Shown: positions 31,235 through 41,372 of the stretch, piece by piece
Numbering within the stretch: position 1 is the stretch's first letter
Layout of the letters: the number at the start of each line of letters is the position of its first letter
Assembly: GCA_964016885.1 (NCBI GenBank)
Contig: OZ024743.1
Location: 177,233,074-177,297,073, forward strand
DNA length: 64,000 nt
Direction: 5' to 3'
DNA from: Eledone cirrhosa
Lineage: Eukaryota; Mollusca; Cephalopoda; Octopoda; Eledonidae
Position numbers and translations under genes: made by a program
The notes under the pieces: generated by a model
What the model saw: only the letters and a program-made list of their open reading frames with translations
What the model was told of the DNA's origin: nothing
Database searches by the model: none

Positions 31235-31900
31235 GTGTCAGGTCACAGGATCCTCAGTCAGCAAATGCGAACACTGAAAACTACACATCCAACCTCATGG
31301 ATAGAGAGATTGCTAATAGACACGCTGCCCAGCGTATGTATATATATATATATACATATGTCAGGTCACCAGTTGGTGCTACTGGTAACATGTATCCCAG
31401 TACAACCTGTCCCATGGTCGGGTCGTTGGCGACTAAACTGGCAACCCCACCAAGGTTTCTTGGTGAGGAGGGTGACTTTGGACATCCTGCAGGACTAAAA
31501 ACAAAACCTGTCAAAGGGCAAAGGAGCTCTTAAGAGTCAATGGCCATCCAAAATCACCGGGAGAGATGACCCCTTAGCCTTTGTCAAGGCAGAATTCTAG
31601 GAGAAGGAAAACTCTGATATAACACCTGCAACCCTGATGGTATCCAATGATGTTGACTTGTTCTTCTTTTTGGTAAATATCATCTTGGTTAAGAGAGTGG
31701 GACTGGCTTTGTGCAGTGCCTTTGCTCACTATAAAAGCTTCACGGCACAGGCATTGCTTTATATCTGGAGATCTCTCTGCACTTGTCGTCACATGGTACC
31801 ATGGGCCCAGCACTATGTGTCAGTAATTGTCACAAGTGTAGTGTTTGTACCAGAGTTTTCAAGTCGCTGGCTGGACTAAAAAGTCACACTCGTTCAGCGC
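31235..31900 (+). pseudogene. LINE 3' region with C2H2-like C-terminus (fragment)
   Basis: One frame at about 31815-31895 reads SNCHKCSVCTRVFKSLAGLK followed by SHTRSAH, a C2H2-like motif typical of the C-terminus of some LINEs. The flanking text (accagttggtgctactggta ... ccaaggtttcttggtgagg) is more GC-rich than its surroundings and looks like transposon sequence, but no other domain was recognised. Confidence 0.45.
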
Positions 31901-31965
31901 ATCGGTAGGGGTTCGCCTACATGGATATAAAGTAGTGGCCGTACTCGAAAACGAGTTGGCAGCCA

Positions 31966-31977
31966 CCATATATACAT

Positions 31978-32075
<98 letters not shown>

Positions 32076-32076
32076 A
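31966..32076. repeat. (TA)n array
   Basis: TA with CATA interruptions in its left part. Its right end lies about 40 nt from the hammerhead cleavage site at 32113/32114. Confidence 0.95.
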
Positions 32077-32106
32077 GAACAAAAGATGGTTAAAAGAGTT
32101 CCATGT

Positions 32107-32175
32107 ATTTTATTATGCGCATTTCAAAAACAAATATCATCATGCAATAATATTTGTGTTTTCATCAGATAAAAC
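32107..32175 (-). ncRNA. Type I hammerhead ribozyme (family A, copy 2)
   Basis: Minus strand. Helix I GTTTTAT (32175-32169) with ATAAAAT (32113-32107), 7 bp with one G-U. Core CTGATGA (32168-32162) and GAAA (32125-32122). Helix II is 12 positions with a single mismatch (AAACACAAATAT with ATATTTGTTTTT) and a 12-nt loop. Helix III U-A plus A-U around GCGC. Triplet ATA, cut between 32114 and 32113. The linker acatggaactcttttaacca matches copy 1, and (TA)n follows. Confidence 0.8.
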
Positions 32176-32783
32176 AGGAAGACATGATATGAAGGTTAAA
32201 AAACACTTGTGGATAGTGCAGTTTTAAATCAACATATCTGCATTGCTTTATTGTACTACAATAAAACTCACCTCCTACATATATATATATATATATATAT
32301 ATATGTGTTTTTTTTTTATTTAATTGCTAAACCTGTAGATATTGTTTTCTGTACAGTAACGGTAAAATCACTTGTACTAATTCTTTACACACATCTCACT
32401 GTGTAACACACTTCTCTTTCTGTAATATATACTTGCATTTGAGCTCAGAAGGAAATTATATACAAGTATACAAGTGTTTGCATTGCAAATGATCAAGTTA
32501 ACTAGATTGAAAAATACTAATTAAAATAATACGGTTTGCCTGTGTCGATTTAAAATAATAAATCAATAAAAACAAACCTATATCGGCAATAGCCGTGCTA
32601 TTCTGTGCTCTTCTGCAGGTATCCAGAAATTGGTATGTTTCACTTCAAAATACTTTCAAAATACTGAGGAATATAATCATCATATATATTATATATGTTG
32701 TGAAATTAGTCTATATATACATATATATGCATATGTTTTTCTATGATGAAATTCTCTTAGTACTTTCTACTGTTTCTTATTTT

Positions 32784-32786
<3 letters not shown>
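32176..32786. other. Unassigned AT-rich sequence with short TA runs
   Basis: TA run at 32278-32304. No gene recognised. Confidence 0.4.
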
Positions 32787-32845
<59 letters not shown>

Positions 32846-32880
32846 GTGTGTGTGTGTCTGTGTGTGTAGGTACATATATA
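32787..32880. repeat. (TA)n-(TG)n array
   Basis: About 28 TA units, then TG units. Confidence 0.95.
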
Positions 32881-33298
32881 TGCTGGTTATGGATTAATTA
32901 TTAATCGATGACCAGTGGATTTTCCATAGAATCGGAAACAATATTGTAAATCTTAGATGTGGATTTTTGTATTGTGATATTTTGTGCGCTAAACCAGGAG
33001 GATACTGGCTGTTTCAATTGATGAAATTGTGAGAACTTTTTTAAGGTTTTCATGTTAATCTGTCGATACAATAATTATATTGTTTTCAAAGATTAAGCTT
33101 CTTTCTGAGAATGTTGTCTTACAATTAATACTATGCGTGGGCTTTAAATGCATTCGTTGATCAAATTGTAATCGACCAGAACGTAACCACTGGACATTTA
33201 TCTAAACCCTTTATATATATATATATACGTTATTCGGGGTTGAATCGGAGGTAACCACAGTAAGTAAGGTACTCAATACATTGCAGAGTATAAAAGTT
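32881..33298. other. Unassigned sequence
   Basis: Nothing recognised. Short TA run at 33212-33227. Confidence 0.4.
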
Positions 33299-33310
33299 TT
33301 AATATAGATG

Positions 33311-33361
33311 AGATTCTACAGGACTAGAACTGTTTCATTCTTTAGAAATCATCAGGATTCC
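33311..33361 (-). ncRNA. Hammerhead ribozyme, minus-strand member of the pair
   Basis: Core CTGATGA (33355-33349), helix II about 4 bp (TTCT/AGAA), GAAA (33336-33333), helix III ACAG/CTGT with an 8-nt loop, triplet GTA (33319-33317), cut between 33317 and 33316. Helix I GGAATC with GAATCT has one mismatch. Confidence 0.65.
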
Positions 33362-33405
33362 TGATGATTTCTAAAGAATGAAACAGTTCTAGTCCTGTAG
33401 AATCT
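33355..33405 (+). ncRNA. Hammerhead ribozyme, plus-strand member of the pair
   Basis: Helix I GGATTC (33355-33360) with GAATCT (33400-33405), 6 bp. Core CTGATGA (33361-33367). Helix II 33368-33379. GAAA (33380-33383). Helix III ACAG (33383-33386) with CTGT (33395-33398), 4 bp and an 8-nt loop. Triplet GTA (33397-33399), cut after 33399. This member has the longest helix III of the window. Confidence 0.75.
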
Positions 33406-33412
33406 CATCTAC

Positions 33413-33418
<6 letters not shown>

Positions 33419-33476
<58 letters not shown>

Positions 33477-33520
33477 TTATTTATATATATATATAAATAT
33501 ATATACCGGTATATATATAT
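33419..33520. repeat. (TA)n array
   Basis: Pure TA to 33470, then imperfect TA/TTA. Confidence 0.95.
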
Positions 33521-33659
33521 TCTCATCAATTATCATCCCTACCCCAATCTTATTTACACTTCAAAGTGGTTTAATTAAGTAACCCCGACCCCTTAAAATA
33601 AACATCACACCTGAATATCGTCGAAGTTATAAACAAATCCATATCACATCCTAGAACAA

Positions 33660-33930
33660 AAAAAAAAAAAGTGAGAGATACATTGGGTAATGTAATCTGG
33701 AATCAAAAAGATAAAGTGAGATACATTGAATAATGTAATCTGGAATAAAAAGAAAGAGAGACACATTGAATAATGTAATCCGGAATAAAGAAGAAAGAGA
33801 TATATATATTGAATAATGTAATCCGGAATAAAGAAGAAAGAGAAAGGCAGATTGAATAATGTAATCCGGAATAAAGGAGAAAGAGAAAGACATATTGAAT
33901 AATGTAATCCGGAATAAAAAAGAAAAAAAG
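33660..33930. repeat. 43-bp minisatellite, about 6 units
   Basis: gaataatgtaatccggaata recurs starting near 33684 (variant), 33728, 33768, 33811, 33854 and 33897, i.e. spacings of 44, 40, 43, 43 and 43. The reverse frames that read it repeat IPDYI-like units and are not genes. Confidence 0.85.
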
Positions 33931-33989
33931 AGTTAACTGAGATGGAATGTCTGTTTGCAGGTTTGCTCAATCATGGACTAACGATCGAT

Positions 33990-34235
33990 AAACCAGAATA
34001 AATAAGAACATCTGGCCATTGTCCACGGACATGTCTTTGCAGTTTTGTCCATATGGCGCAGTCTAAACAGCGCCCCGACATAGGCATAGAGCCTGTCACT
34101 CTCTCCCCTTCGCCCTCTCCTTTTTTCGTTGCCTAGTAGTCCTTGCTTTTCCCCTCCTTTTCTTTTCATTTCTGGCATTTATAGTCCTTTCCTTTATCTT
34201 TACTTTCCTCTACATCCAGATCTTTCTTTCTTTAC
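33990..34235. repeat. Interspersed repeat of unknown class (shared with 49090-49290)
   Basis: ctctccttttttcgttgcct, cttgcttttcccctcctttt and catttctggcatttatagtc match, with some change, the text near 49160-49245. It is possibly an untranslated part of a larger transposon. Confidence 0.5.
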
Positions 34236-34860
34236 CCACCCGCCTCCTTTTTTTAATTATTCATATAATAATTTTTGAAAACTTAATAAATTATTTAATT
34301 AATAAAAAAATAAGAAATATCTGAAGTATTCTGGACGCAATTTAATCAAAGTTTTTCCCTGTCAAGTGTTTTTTAATCGTTGATGAATTTTAATTTTGAT
34401 GAATCCAGCCAATTTATGTTTGTTTCCAATCCGTTCCAATCCAATCCAGGGCCTTTGTCATTCCTGGTTGACCTACCCCACTTTCTATTTGTTTCGGTCA
34501 TTTGGCGAATTGTGGGTTGGTGAGGTTATTTAGCTCATATTTGGGGGTGGTGGCCATTGACACTGACGACTTTATCGGCCCTTTTAACTGCTCTTTTTTT
34601 GTGCTGCTGGGGTTCCACTTACCCTCCTCACTATACCAGAGTCTGGTGGGTGAACCGCTTTATTCACCAACTATTCGACCATGAATCAGGTTGTACTGGG
34701 TTACATGGTACCAGTAGCAAGCAGAAGTCTGACCTGTCGTTTTACTTTTTACTCAAAAAATATTTCCCTCAAATACATTAAGTGCTTTAATTTTACTAGA
34801 GGGGTTTCAGTCGTTTCATAAATGTAATTTCAAATAAACTCCCAGCAAGCTGGCTCCGCA
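34236..34860. other. Unassigned sequence
   Basis: A relatively GC-rich segment at 34440-34740 reads 60-74-codon frames with no recognised domain. It is probably transposon-derived. Confidence 0.35.
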
Positions 34861-34861
34861 T

Positions 34862-35070
34862 CTTGGCATAATTTCAAAAGTTTATTCTAAGGTCGGTTCT
34901 TATCCTCGGTTTCTTTGACAATAAGCAACTGAGAATACAAGTCTCTCCCTGGATAGAATACCTGTTTATCGCAGGATTAGCCTTGCAGCTACTGCCGGTA
35001 CTGACTCTCAGCAGAATCTACTGAAGAAACGTGAAATTAAGTGTTTTGCTCAAGAACACAACATTGGTTT
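34862..35070. mobile_element. SINE-like fragment, unclassified
   Basis: acgtgaaattaagtgttttg and ctcaagaacacaac resemble a widespread tRNA-derived repeat tail. The remaining text has the moderate GC content typical of SINE bodies. Low certainty. Confidence 0.35.
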
Positions 35071-35184
35071 GTAATTATTCTATTTCATATTCAGAGAACA
35101 TATTCAGATTGTGATACAATCACACTTTTCCAATATGTATCTGACAAAACTCACGTAATTAAGTAAGACATATATATCAGTGTA

Positions 35185-35548
35185 ATTTAACCAGATGGAT
35201 CTCCGTCAGTTTAGATTATTTCTAGTTCGCTCAATAGATCAGCCTGCTCACGAAATTAACGTGTAAGTGGCTGAGCATCCTACAGACACATGCAACCTTT
35301 CAATTTAACATAATTCTCGGGGAGAATCAGTATGACTGTGTATGACAAGACTGGATCATTGATAATTACATGTACAGTAAATCCAACGGGCTTCAAAACA
35401 CTCTATGTGTACCTACCTTCCCTCACAAAAGCATAGATCGACCTGATGCTATGGTAAATCACACTTACCCGTGATGCCACATAGTCAGGTCAAACCCAGG
35501 CCCTCATGATTGCGAAGCGAACTTTTTAACCACTCAGCTATTCTACGA
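35185..35548 (-). mobile_element. Mollusc SINE family 3, near full length
   Basis: Reverse copy with the 3' body (gcctgctcacgaaattaacg, gtggctgagcatcctaca) and a recognisable tRNA-like head at about 35490-35545: the complement reads tagctgagtggttaaaa (A-box-like) and gcctgggtttgacc (B-box-like). Confidence 0.7.
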
Positions 35549-36419
35549 TCACAGTCATTTAACTAAGGAAAACTTTCTGGTAATTCTTCGGCGAAATGGA
35601 TTATTGGGAAGTCGTGTTCCATTCAAGTCCATTTTATTCAAGAGAAGATGTGTAGAAAGATGTAATGACATGATTTGAATTAGAATCATTCTAGCTAGGT
35701 TTCTATTTCTCATCTCAGCTATTTGTTAATTTTACTATCATTTTTTCATCTATTAGACAACTTGTTTCAAACGAGGATCTATTCTGTTTTCTGTGTAGTT
35801 TCATGGGTGTTAATTATATAAGCTATATTAAGATATACTGGACATGCTTTGTATTTAGTGTTCATAGGAACCCATATGTCTGTTCTCAGAATTTAAATGC
35901 ATACACACCCTTATATAAATACTCAATTGCATGAATACATGCATATACTCAATCAGTTTTCCATATACATATTATCTATAATCTATCTATTTTTACCAAT
36001 ACTTCGCTTTCGATTATTGAATCCAATAATTAGTTTTCCTTCTATAAGAGAATCTTATAGACTGTATGCTCCATCATCTACTTAAAGTTGTTTTATTGAA
36101 TTAAGACGACAACCAAATAAGTTTTGCCGTCAGTTGTAGTGCTAACCTAAAGGAAGACGTAGAAGAGAAATATGTCTTGGAAATGACAAAATAAGATGAA
36201 ATCTATTAGCAAACGCATTGATATGTTTCTTCTCACAATGAATCTTTTCAGCTATTTAGATAAATACATCCAGCTTACACAATATTAATGCATACACCGT
36301 ATTGTAAAATAAATAATTAGAATGTGGTAATCATAGTCGATCCTAAGGTTGTCAGCAAACTGTCAAGCCGCATCTTATCATCTTCCAACTATTATATTTA
36401 AAATGTTCACATGGAGGAA
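35549..36419. other. Unassigned sequence
   Basis: No gene, RNA or repeat recognised. Confidence 0.4.
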
Positions 36420-36860
36420 AACCTGCAAATGTAGTAACACGTAACAACATGTAGCATCATGTAACAACATGTAGCAATATTTTGAAGCATGTAGCAACAT
36501 GTAGAAACTAGTAGCAATATGTAGCAGCGTGTAGCAGCATGCAACAATATGTAGCAACATGCAGTACTATGTAGCAACAGGTAAAACATGCGACAACATG
36601 CAGCAGCATGTAGCAATATGTAGCAACATACAACATGTAGCAACATGTAGAAACGAGTAGCAATATGTAGCAACGTGTAGCAGCATGCAGCAATATGTAG
36701 CAACATGCAGCACTATGTAGCAACAGGTAAAACATGCGACAACATGCAACAGCATGCAGCAGCATGTAGCAATATGTAGCAACATACAACAACATGTAGC
36801 AACATGTAACAACATGTAGTAATATGTTGTAATATGTTATAATATGTAGACTAAAGAAAA
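36420..36860. repeat. 10-bp minisatellite (tgtagcaaca) with higher-order copy
   Basis: About 40 units of a 10-bp motif, tgtagcaaca and variants (aata, gcag). A segment around 36548-36640 is repeated near 36695-36800, showing a higher-order period of about 145 bp. Reverse frames read repeated CYMLLHVAT because 30 bp is three units. They are not genes. Confidence 0.9.
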
Positions 36861-37091
36861 TAGTTCAAACGCGCAACATAAATTAAAATATAGCTACAAG
36901 AAAGAGGGAGAAAGAAAGAGAAGGGGAGAAAGAGAGACAATAAGAGAGTGAGAAGGATAGGGTGGAGGGGGGTGGGGAGAATGAAAACAAAATCGAAGTT
37001 TAGTGCTTAATTAGTTCAGAACTGATTAAGCACAAAATGTCGCCTTTCGTTTTTCAACACACACATACACAGGCTCACGCGCACATACACA

Positions 37092-37119
<28 letters not shown>
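36861..37119. other. Purine-rich tract and (CA)/(TA) microsatellite
   Basis: GA-rich 36898-36985, CA-rich 37057-37095, TA 37097-37121. Confidence 0.7.
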
Positions 37120-37126
<7 letters not shown>

Positions 37127-37265
37127 GTGGAAAAAAACGGAACCAACAAAATAACCAACACAGTACAATGAAGAAATATATTAGTTTAACGCTTGATATA
37201 GTAGAAAAAGAGTCATAACGTTTCAGACATTAATCCTTTATCAGAAAAAGAATGAGAAATAAACA
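37120..37265 (-). mobile_element. Family B element with hammerhead-like motif
   Basis: Minus strand: CTGATAA (37244-37238), A, hairpin GGAT-TAAT-GTCT, GAAAC (37224-37220). The downstream text to the TA array matches 7931-8062. G8 of the core is A, as in the other copy. Confidence 0.45.
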
Positions 37266-37617
37266 ACGAAATAGAACGATAGAGAAAATAATTAATGAAC
37301 AAAAAAAAGCACGTGTGAATTTAGTCAGCTTTTGATTAGATTTTTTTTCCTCTAAACAAATTAACATTTCAAGCTTATGGTGAGACACATTATTTCAGAC
37401 CATAGAGTTAATTTCATTTGTTTCAGCGTAAGATTTCTAAAAGAAGCAAACATTATACCATTACTTGGTCCTCGGTTCCTCTTAAAGATTCTCGAATATT
37501 TGCATATTGAGTGCTTTAATTATATTAATTGCTTTCTTACGTTTCTACAATAACAGAAAAGAAAAAAACGCCGTAAAATATGTCTTTTTTTTTTTACTGA
37601 AATTAAAGAATAAATAA
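37266..37617. other. Unassigned AT-rich sequence
   Basis: Nothing recognised. Confidence 0.4.
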
Positions 37618-37740
37618 GTAAATATATAAATAAATACATAAATACAGTCTACATAAAATTAATCTTTTAGTTCTATTGTATTCTCCCTACATATATCTTA
37701 TCTTCTCTCTCCATGTTCTCTTCTCTCTCTCTCTCTCTAT
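37618..37740. repeat. Direct duplication, copy 1
   Basis: Text from aataaatacataaata through tacataaaattaatctttta to a (TC)n run is repeated at 38475-38590 with few changes. Confidence 0.8.
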
Positions 37741-38150
37741 TTCCATCTCTTTCTGTTCTCTCTCGTTCTCTCTCTTCCTTTCTATCTCCCACTCTCTTTC
37801 TCTCTCTTTTTCCTTATCTTTCTGCTTTTTCACGTTCTCCTTCACCCCCTCCCCCCCTTCCCTTACTAAGAACATACCCTAATTAACAATTGTGTTTTCA
37901 CTGTCTCTCATAAACCTCAACCCATTACGTCTCTTTACAATGTAATAGTTGGAGTATTTATGATAATTTTCAAGGCCTTCTATGAAAGCCATAGAACAGA
38001 AAAACGTTTTCAGCATATCGGGCCCACCAATTAGTTTAGATTCTTGGATTTCATGATTTATTTATATGAAGACCTAGTTGTCTTAAGAAGTATTGAAGCA
38101 ATTTAAAGTATTGAAATGTGCGCCTCCCAACGCAAATAAGCGCAATAAGG
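37741..38150. other. (TC)-rich tract and unassigned sequence
   Basis: Pyrimidine run continues to about 37860. No gene recognised. Confidence 0.5.
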
Positions 38151-38335
38151 ATTTCTGATTTAGGCACATAGCCAACAATTCTTTTAGGGTTTTGGGGGTG
38201 GTGGAGGTGGGGTGGGGGGGGGGGGGTGCAATGTTGATTAAATCGACCCTAGTACATTAGAGATACTTTATTTTATAGACACCGTAAGGATGAAATGCAA
38301 AGCGAACTTCGGCGGATTTTTAAGCTTTGACTATA
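38151..38335 (-). mobile_element. tRNA-derived SINE, diverged, with G-run expansion
   Basis: Body with an expanded ggtggggtggggggg tract (38196-38227) where other copies have gggggaggg. Head lost. Confidence 0.75.
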
Positions 38336-38474
38336 GAAAGTGAATATTTAGCTTTTGCTTAAAGCATCAACGTTGTGGCTGCTCTTATGGTTTCATAGTG
38401 CAAGGCCATTAACGCTTAGAACCATGGAAATTTGGTTTCTAGCAAGTCTAAAACATATGACCCCACTAAATTGT

Positions 38475-38590
38475 ATGACAAATAAATACATAAATAAATT
38501 CTACATAAAATTAATCTTTTAGTTCTATTGTATTCTCTCTAGATATATCTTATCTTCTCTCTCCATGTTCTCTTCTCTCTCTCTCTCTCC
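38475..38590. repeat. Direct duplication, copy 2
   Basis: Repeat of 37618-37740, 850 bp downstream in the same orientation, ending in (TC)n. Confidence 0.8.
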
Positions 38591-38849
38591 CTTTCCACAC
38601 TATCGAATGATCGTACAGATACATCAAAGACGTTTGTGCTAATTGAGGTTTTTATACAAGCCACTCCATTGTTAAATATGAGAGTTTTTCTCTTGTGGGA
38701 TCTAACTTACGCTTGGTATCGTTTCATTTGTGTAATTGGTAGCAAAATTCAGGGTGTTAAATCAATTTATTACGGTGAGAGAGTGATTAAAATTGACATA
38801 AGTCCGGACTAATAATGTTGACGTTTCTTCTTTAGATGTTATCTTTACT

Positions 38850-39060
38850 TTAAGTTGCTTTGTAGAAGCACCAGGCCAGATGTGGCAACAATAATCAATA
38901 TAAGTCGATTTATAAAAAATTCAGATATTTTTCGGCGTGAAATATTTTCTGGCATGACAAAGTGAACCAACTTTCTGGGCAGCAGATATCACATTCAACA
39001 TGATATAATTATTCAAACTCAAATAAGTGGAAACATGCCTGACCAATAAGCTGTAAGGAG
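38850..39060 (-). pseudogene. LINE (Jockey/CR1-like) reverse transcriptase C-terminal fragment
   Basis: The minus-strand frame reads ISAAQKVGSLCHARKYFTPK then a stop, then IFYKSTYIDYCCHIWPGAST. This matches the segment AAQKVGSL-RAR-Y-TP--I--IYKS-I-P---Y--HIW-GA found in many LINEs. The reverse frame at 39061-39252 is on the same side but unrecognised. Confidence 0.65.
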
Positions 39061-39655
39061 TTACTCTCTTGGAAGATAAAACTGCAATGTGTCCTCGGCT
39101 TGTTGAGTACTTCTGGCTAAACGGTGCTCTTTGTAATGATGAAAAAAATACATTTCATAAAACCCTTCAAAATCTTCAACACAATTGTCATAGTTGTAAG
39201 CATTCAGAACGCGTACGGGTATAGAATAACGTACAAATATAAATATATACATTCACACTCACACTTACATATATATATACATTCATAACCAATCGATGTT
39301 GTACTTAAACACATTTAGCAAAGCGATTTCTAACTAAGGTATGATGAGGTCGTTTATTTTGTACGAGTACATCATTTATTTTGTCTGGCAACCAGCTATA
39401 TTGAATATTTTCAAATAGAATAGATAATAAACAGACTAAATAGGCATAAGTGTTAGATATTGCCTGCTACATCGCGAAAAAATGATTAAATTTGGGATAA
39501 GCTTTTAGCATAGTTTCCGCTGGTAACGGCTGTGTATTTAATGGAACTGATGAAATTTCAAAGTCCTTTGCTTAATGTTGAGCTAATGGAGTTATTTGCC
39601 ATTCGATTTGTACTTTCTGTAACAATAAATGCTATCAAATAAGAATACATTTAAG
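39061..39655. other. Unassigned sequence
   Basis: Nothing recognised. Confidence 0.4.
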
Positions 39656-39659
39656 CTTC

Positions 39660-39722
39660 AACACACACATACACACACACACACGCGCGCGCGGATATCG
39701 ATATACACAGACACACACACAT

Positions 39723-39787
<65 letters not shown>
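39660..39787. repeat. (CA)n-(CG)-(CA)n-(TA)n array
   Basis: Compound microsatellite directly next to the Helitron 3' end. Confidence 0.95.
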
Positions 39788-39791
<4 letters not shown>

Positions 39792-39794
39792 TAT

Positions 39795-40782
39795 ACTAGC
39801 TGAATTACCCGTGCGTTGCTGCGTTTCATACATTTTTCTTTGTAAGAAAATGATGATTCATTTTAAATCAGTGATATAATTTATGGAGAAAAACTCTGCA
39901 TTTCAATATTACTCAATGTAAAATGTAATGCATGAAAAATTGGAAAACATTAATTTTTGTAATATATCAAATCAAAATTACATTATTATATCTTATTCTT
40001 ATTTTGTTTCTTGTAAATAATTTATTTCAAAATATCAATTCAAAACTTGATCATTTCATTTTGTGTAAACCATTATTTTCTAATTAGAAATTCAAAGTTT
40101 AATTATTTATTTTTTAACATGATAAATACATGAAAATAGATTTCCTACTTTGCCCTAATGAAGAACTTCAGGGTAAACAACATTTCTTGTCTTTCTTTGA
40201 TTGGCTAAAATGTCTAGATTTTTTGAAGTTCCAGTCCTTGAAACAGCCACATAAAACATGCCATGACTGAAACACGGGTTTTTCAGATCTATACCAATAG
40301 TTTTGAAAGTTTGACCTTGACTCTTATTGATGCTCATGGCAAAGCATGGCCTCACTGGGAACTGGAGCCTCTTAAATGTAAAAGGCAACTCGCTATCACT
40401 TGGTATAAGTGGAATCCTCGGAATGAGAAGAGATTGACCTTTGTAAGCCCCGAATATAATGGTTTCTTCAATCAAGTTCTCGTGCAATCTTGTTACAACA
40501 CATCTTGTTCCAGAATATTCACTATAGGGTGTCTTAATATTATTGTATTTTGGTGGAATTTTGTGATGAGGCATCATATCTTGTCATTTACCTATGGTTT
40601 AAATTTCATATAAAACGAAGGGAAACAATTTTCAGCGGGGAACCCTTTGATTAAAATGAAATATACTTATCCAAGTACCCTGGGCAATGCAGTTTCAGAA
40701 TATATATGGTTATGGGGGTCTATCTCCAAAACCATAGGAGGAGTTCGTGAACAAACAAAAAAAAAACCAGACAGAAACTACA

Positions 40783-40790
<8 letters not shown>
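39795..40790 (-). mobile_element. Helitron, internally deleted
   Basis: On the minus strand the 3' end (acgggtaattcagctagt, with a gcaacgc/gcgttgc hairpin) is at 39795. A Helitron-like leader (gtagtttctgtctggttttt ... cacgaactcctcctatgg) begins near 40785 at the edge of the TA array. Only the helicase C-terminus remains inside. Confidence 0.65.
40155..40577 (-). pseudogene. Helitron helicase (PIF1-like) C-terminal fragment
   Basis: 140 codons. GTRCVVTRLHENLIEETIIF, RIPLIPSDSELPFTFKRLQF and FAMSINKSQGQTFKTIGIDL followed by FYVAVSR are the conserved C-terminal helicase motifs (V and VI regions: F--T-NKSQGQ ... Y-A-SR) of the RepHel protein of Helitrons. The Rep domain and helicase motifs I-IV are missing, so it is a remnant. 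Confidence 0.85.

Positions 40791-40855
<65 letters not shown>
40788..40855. repeat. (TA)n array
   Basis: Pure TA. Confidence 0.95.
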
Positions 40856-40856
<1 letters not shown>

Positions 40857-40989
40857 AGTGGAAGCTTAGTAAAATCGAAGCTTTAGCTGTGGCCAGGCTA
40901 ACGACCTACAATTAGGAATGAGCAGCAAAGCACTCAATAAGGGAGGCCCTTAGAGTAATAACATACGTTTAGACAGTTTGACAAATATA

Positions 40990-41343
<354 letters not shown>

Positions 41344-41372
41344 AAATGTGTGTAATCCTTGGTACAGTTAGG

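Larger units (their letters stand above)
33299..33418. mobile_element. Palindromic element with hammerheads on both strands
   Basis: Nearly perfect inverted arms centred at about 33358. Each arm carries a complete hammerhead, one per strand, described in the two entries below. The right arm runs within about 12 nt into a (TA)n array. Confidence 0.8.

Noticed and set aside
36378..36815. Reverse frames of 60-99 codons with repeated CYMLLHVAT
   Set aside because: They are produced by the 10-bp satellite read in three-unit steps.
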